Source: Cyclobacteriaceae bacterium
GTDB taxonomy: Bacteria > Bacteroidota > Bacteroidia > Cytophagales > Cyclobacteriaceae
Assembly: GCA_016787605.1 (NCBI GenBank)
Contig: JAEUUE010000124.1
Coordinates: 32,346-96,345, forward strand
Direction of reading: 5' to 3'
DNA: 64,000 nucleotides
A model generated the notes under the pieces. The model was not told the DNA's origin. It saw nothing but the letters and a program-made list of their open reading frames with translations, and searched no databases. Below, piece after piece: positions 50,703-57,587 of the stretch (positions within the stretch are counted from its first letter, which is position 1; every line of letters begins with the position of its first letter). Made by a program: the position numbers and the translations under genes.

Positions 50703-51881
50703 TTGTTTCGCCAGGTACGATATTTTGTTTTTCTCCGTGATGTAGCGCTGCTATCGGTCAGCACATTTGGCGGTCCCCAGGCTCATATCGCGCATTTCAT
50801 GCGGGTGCTGGTGCAAAAGCGAAAGTACCTGTCGGAAGACGACTTGCTGGAGATCAATGCCCTTTGCCAGGTACTGCCGGGGCCGACGTCAACCCAGACA
50901 CTTTCGGCAATTGGGTACCGTATCGGAGGACCCAACCTGGCCTACCTGACCCTGCTCATCTGGATTCTTCCTGCGGTGGCCTTGATGACCCTGGCGGCCT
51001 TCCTGATGACGGAGCTGCAGGGAGATCTCTCCTTCAGTTTTACGCGCTTTGTGCCGGCTATGGCCGTGGGGTTTGTAAGCTATGCCGCCTACTCCATGAG
51101 CAGGAAGTCGGTGACGACACGCACGGGAGTTGTGCTGATGGTGGTCGCGGCCGTTACCTCCTATTTTATTCGGTCTCCTTACTTTTATCCGGCTTCGCTG
51201 GTCGTTGCCGGGCTTGTCACTGCATTCAAGTACAAGGCACAGCCCAAGGAGGAGAAGATTCCCATGCGCATCAACTGGGCGAATTTCATCCTGTGGGGCG
51301 GCGTGCTCGTGGCGGCTGCGACCCTGGGTCACTTTACGGATTATCTCCCGGTTCGCCTTTTTGAAAATTTCTATCGGAACGGAAGTCTCATCTTTGGCGG
51401 AGGCCAGGTGCTCACTCCGCTGCTGTACACCGAATTTGTGGAGCTCAAGTCTTACCTGGACCCCAAGCAGTTTCTGTCGGGATATGCCATTGCCCAATCG
51501 CTTCCCGGGCCGGTCTTTTCTTTCAGTGCGTATATCGGCGCCCTGTCGATGCATAAGGCGGGAGCGGATACCCTGTCCCAGGTGCTGGGGGCCTTTACTT
51601 CCACCGCAGGGATCTTTCTGCCCGGTACTTTCCTCATTTTCTTTCTCATCCGATTCTGGGACAGCCTGAAAAAATACCGGGCGGTCCGCGCCTCGCTCGA
51701 AGGCATTACGGCGGCCAGCGCAGGTCTCGTGGCCGCGGCGGCCGTGTTTCTCTTTCAGCCGCTGGACAATACCTTTCTCAATTACGCCTTTACCATTGGA
51801 ACCTTTGCCCTGCTCGCATTTACCCGGATTCCCTCGGCGCTGGTGATCGTCATCGGTTTGATCTTTGGTCTTATCCTCTAG
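50703..51881 (+). CDS. chrA: Chromate transporter (CHR family, two-domain)
   Basis: 392 residues, starting at TTG 50703. The next ATG lies beyond conserved motif 1, so the TTG is needed. Both CHR domains are visible: FGGPQAHIAHFMRVLVQKRKYL and QVLPGPTSTQTLSAIGYRIGG in the first, FGGGQVLTPLLYTEFV and SLPGPVFSFSAYIGAL in the second, with about ten helices overall. ChrA proteins expel chromate; many homologues have no proven substrate. The 6-nt spacing from the oxygenase gene and the weak start suggest translational coupling. Confidence 0.92.
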   Translation: MFRQVRYFVFLRDVALLSVSTFGGPQAHIAHFMRVLVQKRKYLSEDDLLEINALCQVLPGPTSTQTLSAIGYRIGGPNLAYLTLLIWILPAVALMTLAAFLMTELQGDLSFSFTRFVPAMAVGFVSYAAYSMSRKSVTTRTGVVLMVVAAVTSYFIRSPYFYPASLVVAGLVTAFKYKAQPKEEKIPMRINWANFILWGGVLVAAATLGHFTDYLPVRLFENFYRNGSLIFGGGQVLTPLLYTEFVELKSYLDPKQFLSGYAIAQSLPGPVFSFSAYIGALSMHKAGADTLSQVLGAFTSTAGIFLPGTFLIFFLIRFWDSLKKYRAVRASLEGITAASAGLVAAAAVFLFQPLDNTFLNYAFTIGTFALLAFTRIPSALVIVIGLIFGLIL

Positions 51882-51884
51882 GTG

Positions 51885-52553
51885 TTACCCTAATTTAAAA
51901 TGGATAGGGAGGGTTAGTCGTTGACGAACCGGTTTCCCACGTTGCTTGCCCGGTTTCCATTTGGGCGATGACGCAAGCACCTTTATCGCCAATTCATCGC
52001 AGCCCCCGCCAATGCCTTTCACGACACGTATTCCGGTAAGGGTGCCGTCCTTCTCTACAACAAATTCGAGGAACACCCGCCCTTCAATTCCAATGCGACG
52101 AGCAACGACGGGATACTTTCCCTTCATTTGATTCTTGATATGAGCATAGAAGACGCTGAGGCCCCCGATTGGGCTGGCGGGCTCTTCCACGACAATGAAC
52201 TCTATGTCCGGTTCTTCTTCCGGTGGTTCGACGGGCAGCGGAGACGGAATTTCCGCCAAGGGCTCATCCAGATCAAAAACGGGCGGTGTGATGGACTCTG
52301 GCTCGTCTTCTTGTTGCTCAATCAGGACAATGGGCCGCGGCGCAGGTCTTGGCACCGGGGTTTTCATTACCGGCACTTCGATAATTTCCGTAACGTCCAT
52401 TCGGTCTGCACCCCGTAGGTCCATGAGGGGCTGCCGATAAGACTTCCACTCAAAGGCCATCGCGATGAGCGAGAGGGAAAGAAGAAATCCAAGACTGCGA
52501 AAAAGTGGGGTTAGCCTGGCCAATTCTTTTCCGGGTGATTTTTTGTCTTCCAT
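51885..52553 (-). CDS. Energy transducer TonB (paralogue 1)
   Basis: 222 residues. A single N-terminal membrane helix (LFRSLGFLLSLSLIAMAFEW) is followed by a Pro/Glu-rich periplasmic linker (VPRPAPRPIVLIEQQEDEPES, PLPVEPPEEEPD). The TonB C-terminal domain (about 130-222) contains ARRIGIEGRVFLEFVVEKDGTLTGIRVVKGIGGGCDELAIKVL and PVRQRLTLPIHFKLG. It couples the proton motive force to outer-membrane receptors. It is paralogous to the gene at 52680-53354, which a strong terminator separates, so both are probably expressed independently. Confidence 0.94.
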   Translation of the reverse strand: MEDKKSPGKELARLTPLFRSLGFLLSLSLIAMAFEWKSYRQPLMDLRGADRMDVTEIIEVPVMKTPVPRPAPRPIVLIEQQEDEPESITPPVFDLDEPLAEIPSPLPVEPPEEEPDIEFIVVEEPASPIGGLSVFYAHIKNQMKGKYPVVARRIGIEGRVFLEFVVEKDGTLTGIRVVKGIGGGCDELAIKVLASSPKWKPGKQRGKPVRQRLTLPIHFKLG

Positions 52554-52627
52554 AGCCGAAGGGTTTTATAGCATAATCCTTTCCCTGAGGATTCGTCACC
52601 CCCATGATTTCCATAATCAAGGGTCAA

Positions 52628-52659
52628 AAAAAAAGACCCCACCTTTTTGGCGGGGTCTT
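52628..52659 (-). terminator. Strong rho-independent terminator after TonB paralogue 2
   Basis: On the minus strand an 8-bp stem AAGACCCC/GGGGTCTT (52659-52652 with 52640-52633) and an 11-nt loop are followed by nine T residues. This is the clearest intrinsic terminator in the window. Confidence 0.92.
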
Positions 52660-52679
52660 CTTGAAAGCGGGAGAACGAA

Positions 52680-53354
52680 TTATCCCAGCTTGAAAATGAT
52701 GGGAAGTGTATAGCGCTGACGTACGGGTTTACCGCGCTGCTTGCCGGGATTCCAGGGGGGTGCGGATTGCACGATACGAACGGCTTCTTCATCGCAACCG
52801 GCGCCAATGCCTTTGATGGCTCGTACTTCCGTGAGGGTGCCATCCTTGGCAATCACAAACTCTACGAACACGCGGCCTTCAATGCCCATACGGCGGGCCT
52901 GGGGAGGATATTTGATTTTATCGCTGACATACTTGTAGAAGGCAGCCATTCCACCTTTGGGTGAAGCCGACTCTTCTACGATGGTAAACACCTCGTCTGT
53001 TTCCTCTTTGGGTTCCTCGGCCTGGACGACGATTTCTTCAATCTTCGTCTGGTCAGTGACCTCCACGTCGAGGTTTACCTTGATGTCTTCCTTGATTTCT
53101 TCTTCATCCGGCACCTCGACTACCTGGGGCTGCTGCACCTGGGGAGGGGGTGGCGGGGGTTGTTCCGTAGGAGGAACCTCCATCGTTTCTTCGAAGGTGT
53201 TGATGTTCTTGCCTTGCAGATCGGCAATTTGCTCATCATAGGTTTTGTGCTCGAAAGCCATCACCACGAGCCCCATCGTCACCAGCAGACCGATGCTGAA
53301 GAACAAGTTGGATTTCTTGCTCAAATCGGCGCTATCTGTCTTCTTCGCTTCCAT
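52680..53354 (-). CDS. Energy transducer TonB (paralogue 2)
   Basis: 224 residues. Membrane helix LFFSIGLLVTMGLVVMAFEHKTY, then a linker with a polyproline stretch (TEQPPPPPPQVQQPQVVEVPDEEE) and acidic repeats. The TonB C-terminal domain is IKYPPQARRMGIEGRVFVEFVIAKDGTLTEVRAIKGIGAGCDEEAVRIVQSAPPWNPGKQRGKPVRQRYTLPI. It has a good promoter upstream and a strong terminator downstream, so it is monocistronic. The linker differs strongly from paralogue 1 while the C-terminal domains are close, suggesting division by receptor or expression rather than mechanism. Confidence 0.95.
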   Translation of the reverse strand: MEAKKTDSADLSKKSNLFFSIGLLVTMGLVVMAFEHKTYDEQIADLQGKNINTFEETMEVPPTEQPPPPPPQVQQPQVVEVPDEEEIKEDIKVNLDVEVTDQTKIEEIVVQAEEPKEETDEVFTIVEESASPKGGMAAFYKYVSDKIKYPPQARRMGIEGRVFVEFVIAKDGTLTEVRAIKGIGAGCDEEAVRIVQSAPPWNPGKQRGKPVRQRYTLPIIFKLG

Positions 53355-53385
53355 CTTTTTCTCGATTTTCTAGGTTTTAGGATTT

Positions 53386-53413
53386 CAAATATAGTAACAG
53401 AATCCAGTTCCAA
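53386..53413 (-). promoter_or_regulatory. Promoter of TonB paralogue 2
   Basis: Minus strand: TTG (53413-53411), 17 nt, TATATTTG (53393-53386), an exact -7 match, 31 nt before the ATG. Confidence 0.6.
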
Positions 53414-53459
53414 GCATTTCGTCACATAAAAGGCCAAAAATCCTCAAAAAGGGCCAATT

Positions 53460-54200
53460 TTATTTGCGGCTGCCGTAAAAGAGGGTAAAATACACGGTCG
53501 GGAACACCGCCTTGTTTTCGGCGGTAGGCATCAGGACTATCGTATTGAAGTAGCTGTCCAGGAGGAAGCCCAGCTCAAAGCCGGTCACGGAGCTTTTTAC
53601 CGCGCCCAGTTCGAAGGCCAAACCCAGTTTGAGGTTGACGCCCATCTGGATGGTTGATTCCCCCAGTCCCTCAAAGAGATTCCCGGTGCCCAAGATGTTG
53701 TCGAAACGGTGCTCCGGGTTGTTGGGATTGTACTGCTCATGGACGGTATTGAAGAAACTTCTGTCCACCATTCGTTCAATGTAATAGGGAGCCACGATTC
53801 CAATGCTGGGGCCTATGGCGGCAACAGCCTTTATTTCAACCCCCTGCTGGGGGGCCTTGTCGAAAAGGATGTAATCCCTACCATACTGAAGACGGAATGA
53901 GTAGAGGTAGTTACTTTTTCCAAAAATGAAGTAGTTCCCGGAGGCGCGGGCCGGCTGGCGGGTCTCCTGCGAATGCTTCACATTCATGATCTCCAGCCCA
54001 AAGGTTTCAAAAAGCCGCTCGTCGAGTTTTCGTGACTTCTTGAATACAAACCCGCCAATGAGTCCGCCGGAAGAGTTCTTGTTGATCCCCCAGATAAATT
54101 CAGAGTTGTATTCGTAAGAATCCTGGGTCTGGCCCCATGAACGAGTAGCCCCCGCCAGGAAAAGAAATACTGCAAGTCCAAGAATTGCGCAACTACGCAT
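53460..54200 (-). CDS. Outer-membrane barrel-like exported protein, unknown family
   Basis: 246 residues from the ATG at 54200 (a GTG at 54209 is possible). MRSCAILGLAVFLFLAGATRSWGQ is a signal peptide. The mature part has repeating amphipathic strands (SEFIWGINKNSSGGLIGGFVFKKSR, NYLYSFRLQYGRDYILF, VKAVAAIGPSIGIVAPYYIER-like, IQMGVNLKLGLAFELG, VFPTVYFTLFYGSRK), with an aromatic near the C-terminus as in barrels. No family is recognised with confidence. It is divergent from the second OsmC gene across a small palindrome. Confidence 0.75.
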   Translation of the reverse strand: MRSCAILGLAVFLFLAGATRSWGQTQDSYEYNSEFIWGINKNSSGGLIGGFVFKKSRKLDERLFETFGLEIMNVKHSQETRQPARASGNYFIFGKSNYLYSFRLQYGRDYILFDKAPQQGVEIKAVAAIGPSIGIVAPYYIERMVDRSFFNTVHEQYNPNNPEHRFDNILGTGNLFEGLGESTIQMGVNLKLGLAFELGAVKSSVTGFELGFLLDSYFNTIVLMPTAENKAVFPTVYFTLFYGSRK

Positions 54201-54215
54201 GGTGGCCACTTTCGT

Positions 54216-54227
54216 GCTAAATTTAGC
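54216..54227. promoter_or_regulatory. 12-bp palindrome in divergent promoter region
   Basis: GCTAAATTTAGC is a perfect palindrome between the barrel gene (ATG 54200) and the OsmC gene (ATG 54264). Each strand contains TAAATTTA, one base from the -7 consensus, so it may be a bidirectional -7 element or an operator. Confidence 0.4.
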
Positions 54228-54263
54228 GGTTAAACCAAGAACGCAAAATTAATCGTTTTCCAT

Positions 54264-54677
54264 ATGGCAACCATGACAGGACTTTACCTGGGGGGATTGC
54301 GCACCGAGGATACCCACCTCAAAAGCGCAAACAAGGTGATTACCGATGCTCCTCCCGACAATAACGGGAGGGGAGAAGCCTTCAGCCCCACCGACCTTGT
54401 CTGTGCCGCCCTTAGCAGTTGCATGATGACGCTGATGGGTATTCTTGCGGAACGTGAAAAAATCGACCTCACCGGGATGACTTCATCCATCACGAAAATC
54501 ATGGCTTCTAATCCCCGGCGCATTGAGGAAATCCAGATTGTTTTTCGTCACCCCCAGCTGAAGGCCACGCCGGAACAGCGAAAAAAATTAGAGCACGCGG
54601 CCAGGACTTGTCCGGTGGCACTCAGTTTGTCAGAAAACCTTCGCCAGACTGTAAGCTTTGATTTCGGGGATCAGTAG
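54264..54677 (+). CDS. OsmC family protein (second copy in window)
   Basis: 137 residues. The redox cysteines are Cys53 (AALSSCMMTLMGILAE) and Cys116 (ARTCPVALSL), with an extra Cys47. SANKVITDAPPDNNGRGEAFSPTDLV is the OsmC substrate-loop region. It belongs to a different subgroup from the gene at 15406-15816 and is not in an operon with other stress genes. Its 3' end overlaps the convergent repeat-protein gene by 7 nt. Confidence 0.93.
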   Translation: MATMTGLYLGGLRTEDTHLKSANKVITDAPPDNNGRGEAFSPTDLVCAALSSCMMTLMGILAEREKIDLTGMTSSITKIMASNPRRIEEIQIVFRHPQLKATPEQRKKLEHAARTCPVALSLSENLRQTVSFDFGDQ

Positions 54678-57421
54678 GCCCAGAGGCCTTTCTCCCGCTT
54701 ATCGTACTGGAGCTTCTTGCCCTTGTCCTTCACGCTGGAAGGTTGATTGCCGCTTTTGTTGAACATCTTCTCCCAGAAGAGCTTCACGTTGGTGAGGAAA
54801 CTGCGTTCTTCTTTCACATTATCCTCTTCACTGTGTGCAAACTTGGCATCGGGATGCATGCCGCTGACCGAGACCTTGCGCATTTTCACATTACCCTGGT
54901 AGTCGCGAATGCGCGCCTCTGCCTTGCCGGGCGCAATCACTTTGCGGGCATCGGCGGAACTGGAAGGATTGTGCCGGTAGTTCCAGTAAACTTTCATGTT
55001 CCGTGAATACTCGCTCGCCTTTACGGTGGCTTTCGCCGGCGCAACGCCGGGCAACGCGTCCGGGCTGGCGTTTTTCTTCCGGGAGTAGTTTCCTTCTTTG
55101 ACTTTTACTTGCAGTCCTTCCGTGGCGCCTACTGTGGCCGGAGGTGACTTGGACAACGCACTTTCATTGTTGTTCCACAGGACGCCACTCACGGTACCTC
55201 CTCCTTTGAGCGGCCGCTTGGCCTTGGTGCGGCCGGAAAAATCGGCGCCGCCCGAGGTGGCCGGAGGGTTTCTGGCGATCGCGCTTTCATTGTTGTTCCA
55301 CAAAACACCACTCACCGTGCCGCCGCCTTTGAGCGGTCGCTTGGCCTTGGTGCGGCCGGAAAAATCAGCACCGCCCGAAGTAGCCGGAGGATTTCTGGCA
55401 ATGGCGCTTTCATTGTTGTTCCACAGGACGCCACTCACGGTGCCTCCGCCTTTGAGCGGTCGCTTGGCCTTGGTGCGTCCTGAAAAATCAGCACCGCCCG
55501 AGGTGGCCGGAGGATTCGTGGCGATCGCGCTTTCATTGTTGTTCCAGAGTACGCCACTCACTGTACCTCCACCCTTGAGAGGACGTTTGGTCTTTACCGT
55601 TCCTGAAAAGCCGGCGCCATCGTTCGTAAAACCCCTGGCCAATGCCCGCTTGTTCTTGCCCAGGCTTCCTTCCCCCTGGTTGGTGAAACCGGATCCCCAG
55701 GCCATGAAGCCGGAATAACCCACCCCCCCTGCCTGGAATGCCCTGCCTCCACGTTTGATTCTTCCGGAGTAGCCTACATAATCGGTGTTGAATCCGCGAG
55801 ACCTGCGCAAATTTCCTGAGTACCCCGCGCCCTGTTTGGAGAATCCGACGGCGCCCCGCTTCATGGATCCCGAGTAGCCGACATAGTCACCGCCAAATCC
55901 TTTGGATCGCTTGAGGTTTCCGGAATAGCCCGCATAATCAGTATTGAAGCCCCGGGTCCGCCGTTGATTCCCTGCATAATTGGCACCCTGAGGGCTGAAG
56001 CCAGGACGGTCGCCTCGCTTCATGAAGCCGGAATACCCAAAACCGCTGGGGCTGAATTGGCTGAGGTCACTGCGTCTTACATTTCCTGAGTAGCCGACAT
56101 AATCACCGCGAAAGCCCTTGGACCGTCGGAGGTTGCCGGAATATCCTGCTCCGCCACGGCCAAAGCCACGTCCTGCGCGGATGTTGCCTTGGTACCCGGC
56201 GCCGTCCCGCGTAAAGCCGCGCCCTGCCTTCAGATTGCCTTTATACCCCGCGCCGGCGCGGGCAAATCCGCGTCCTGCAATCAGGTTGCCCGCGTAGCCG
56301 TATTCAGGAGTTCGCGGTACACGGTCCTTCGGACGCACACCGCGGAATCGTTTATTGAAAATATCAGACATTGAGGAAGCTCCTATTCCAGGTTCAGCCG
56401 CCGCAAGTCGCTTCGGCGTTCGGTCTTTGTAAGGACGCGGGCTGCGTACAGGCCAGCCGGCTACATCCCCTTTCCAACTTTGATTGCCCCGGCGGGTAGC
56501 CGTGCGATAGCCGGAGACTTGACCTTTCTGTCCCCGGTCATCGGTCGGTCGCCGGTCGAAGTATTGGAGGGAATCGCGGCCAACGAGTCCGGCTACCGGT
56601 GACCTGTAATTGCGTGTGCGAAGCGGCCCACCCGTAAGGTCGGTGGTGACAGCCTTTTCCTTCTTCTGGTATTTTCCCCAATACACATTTTTTCTTCCTC
56701 GCTGAACGTAAGGTTTGCTCCGGGAGGACGGAAAGAATCGCGGCTGGGAGCCACCGGTACGGGGAGGCTTGCTATATCGCTGCACTTTCGCCACCTGGCT
56801 GCGGTTGGAATAAGTCTTTACGCCGGTCTTGGATTTGCGTTTGTAGTAAGATACATACGGTCCCCGCTGGGAATAAGTGTTCTTGATGGTTCCGGTTGCG
56901 CTTTGATTGCGAAGAGGCTCATGCTGCAATCCTCCGGTCCATGCCCTCTCTTGAGCCCTTGGCTTGTGTTGGACGAAACGTGTTCCTTTAATGGTGCGTC
57001 GGTACACCGGTGGTTTTTCCTTGGGTCGCTTTTGCGCGTAACGCACATAAGGCCCTTTGTGAGGATATACATTGGAGCGCGCCGCATCCTGTCCGGTAGG
57101 GCGCAATCGCTTCATCCGGTAACCGGAGACGTCCCCTTTCCATGCCCGAACACGACTTTCGCGCGGAGCCCGGGTAAAGGTTCGTCCTCGTGGAGGAGCG
57201 GGCCTTTCTTCGACGCGTTCGGGTCGCTTTCTGGATGTGGAGGGTTGGCGATATTGAGCATTCGCGCGATTCGCCGATGAGTTACCCTGGGTACGCAGTC
57301 GTCGCCCCGCGATGTCGCGCGTCGAACTTTTCTCTTTTCGTTTGAACGATTTGCTTTTGGTTTCCTTAACCTGGCGCTGGTTGCCCAACGGGCGGTCACC
57401 CTTGGTGTTTTGAGCCATCAC
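54671..57421 (-). CDS. Giant basic Tyr/Gly-rich repeat protein, probably exported, unknown family
   Basis: 916 residues from the first ordinary start (GTG 57421/ATG 57418, MAQNTKGDRPLG). Residues 1-370 are Arg/Lys/Pro-rich with recurring phrases (GDVSGYRM, GPYVRY, GPYVSYY, LTGGPLRTR, GDVAGWPVR). Residues 375-605 hold about twelve 17-19 residue units such as GYSGNLKRSKGFGGDYV, and residues 605-768 four 41-residue units beginning FSGRTKAKRPLKGGG. The tail has degenerate YSRNMK/YQGNVK copies and ends in a charged segment. Very high pI, Cys-free as far as I see. Upstream in frame, 57475-57422 encodes AKSFCLVLLCLLFAAPGVMAQ-like residues, a typical signal peptide, but only CTG codons could start it. 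Surface adhesin, matrix or filament roles are guesses. Confidence 0.8.
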   Translation of the reverse strand: MMAQNTKGDRPLGNQRQVKETKSKSFKRKEKSSTRDIAGRRLRTQGNSSANRANAQYRQPSTSRKRPERVEERPAPPRGRTFTRAPRESRVRAWKGDVSGYRMKRLRPTGQDAARSNVYPHKGPYVRYAQKRPKEKPPVYRRTIKGTRFVQHKPRAQERAWTGGLQHEPLRNQSATGTIKNTYSQRGPYVSYYKRKSKTGVKTYSNRSQVAKVQRYSKPPRTGGSQPRFFPSSRSKPYVQRGRKNVYWGKYQKKEKAVTTDLTGGPLRTRNYRSPVAGLVGRDSLQYFDRRPTDDRGQKGQVSGYRTATRRGNQSWKGDVAGWPVRSPRPYKDRTPKRLAAAEPGIGASSMSDIFNKRFRGVRPKDRVPRTPEYGYAGNLIAGRGFARAGAGYKGNLKAGRGFTRDGAGYQGNIRAGRGFGRGGAGYSGNLRRSKGFRGDYVGYSGNVRRSDLSQFSPSGFGYSGFMKRGDRPGFSPQGANYAGNQRRTRGFNTDYAGYSGNLKRSKGFGGDYVGYSGSMKRGAVGFSKQGAGYSGNLRRSRGFNTDYVGYSGRIKRGGRAFQAGGVGYSGFMAWGSGFTNQGEGSLGKNKRALARGFTNDGAGFSGTVKTKRPLKGGGTVSGVLWNNNESAIATNPPATSGGADFSGRTKAKRPLKGGGTVSGVLWNNNESAIARNPPATSGGADFSGRTKAKRPLKGGGTVSGVLWNNNESAIARNPPATSGGADFSGRTKAKRPLKGGGTVSGVLWNNNESALSKSPPATVGATEGLQVKVKEGNYSRKKNASPDALPGVAPAKATVKASEYSRNMKVYWNYRHNPSSSADARKVIAPGKAEARIRDYQGNVKMRKVSVSGMHPDAKFAHSEEDNVKEERSFLTNVKLFWEKMFNKSGNQPSSVKDKGKKLQYDKREKGLWAY
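55138..55629 (-). repeat. Four tandem 123-bp repeats inside the repeat-protein gene
   Basis: Unit boundaries at 55138, 55261, 55384 and 55507 give an exact 123-nt (41-codon) period. The three central copies differ at few positions. The fourth (N-terminal in the protein) has diverged. Near-identity at DNA level implies recent duplication or ongoing homogenisation. Confidence 0.93.
55610..56299 (-). repeat. About twelve 51-57 bp coding repeats (GYSGN units)
   Basis: Each unit encodes G-Y-(S/A/K/Q)-G-(N/F/S/R) followed by a basic patch and G-F. Spacing is mostly 17 residues, with 18-19 residue variants. DNA identity is lower than in the 123-bp block, so this array is older. Confidence 0.85.
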
Positions 57422-57587
57422 CCCCGGGGCGGCAAAAAGCAGACAAAGCAGGACGAGGCAAAATGATTTTGCCAGCCACGAGGCAGGGGTAGTGCTATGG
57501 TTGTACCCGGTTTTCAGACGAGGGAATAAATCAGGCTAAATTACACAAAAGCGTGGATTTCAGCCCTCTATGACTTCCCGGCCCGCC

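Noticed and set aside
55138-55629. Regular repeats considered as a CRISPR array
   Set aside because: Period is 123 nt with no unique spacers, and the array is in frame inside a coding sequence.
55098-55718. 206-codon plus-strand frame over the 123-bp repeats
   Set aside because: It is the complement of the repeat protein's array. The minus frame continues for 916 codons with consistent repeats on both sides.
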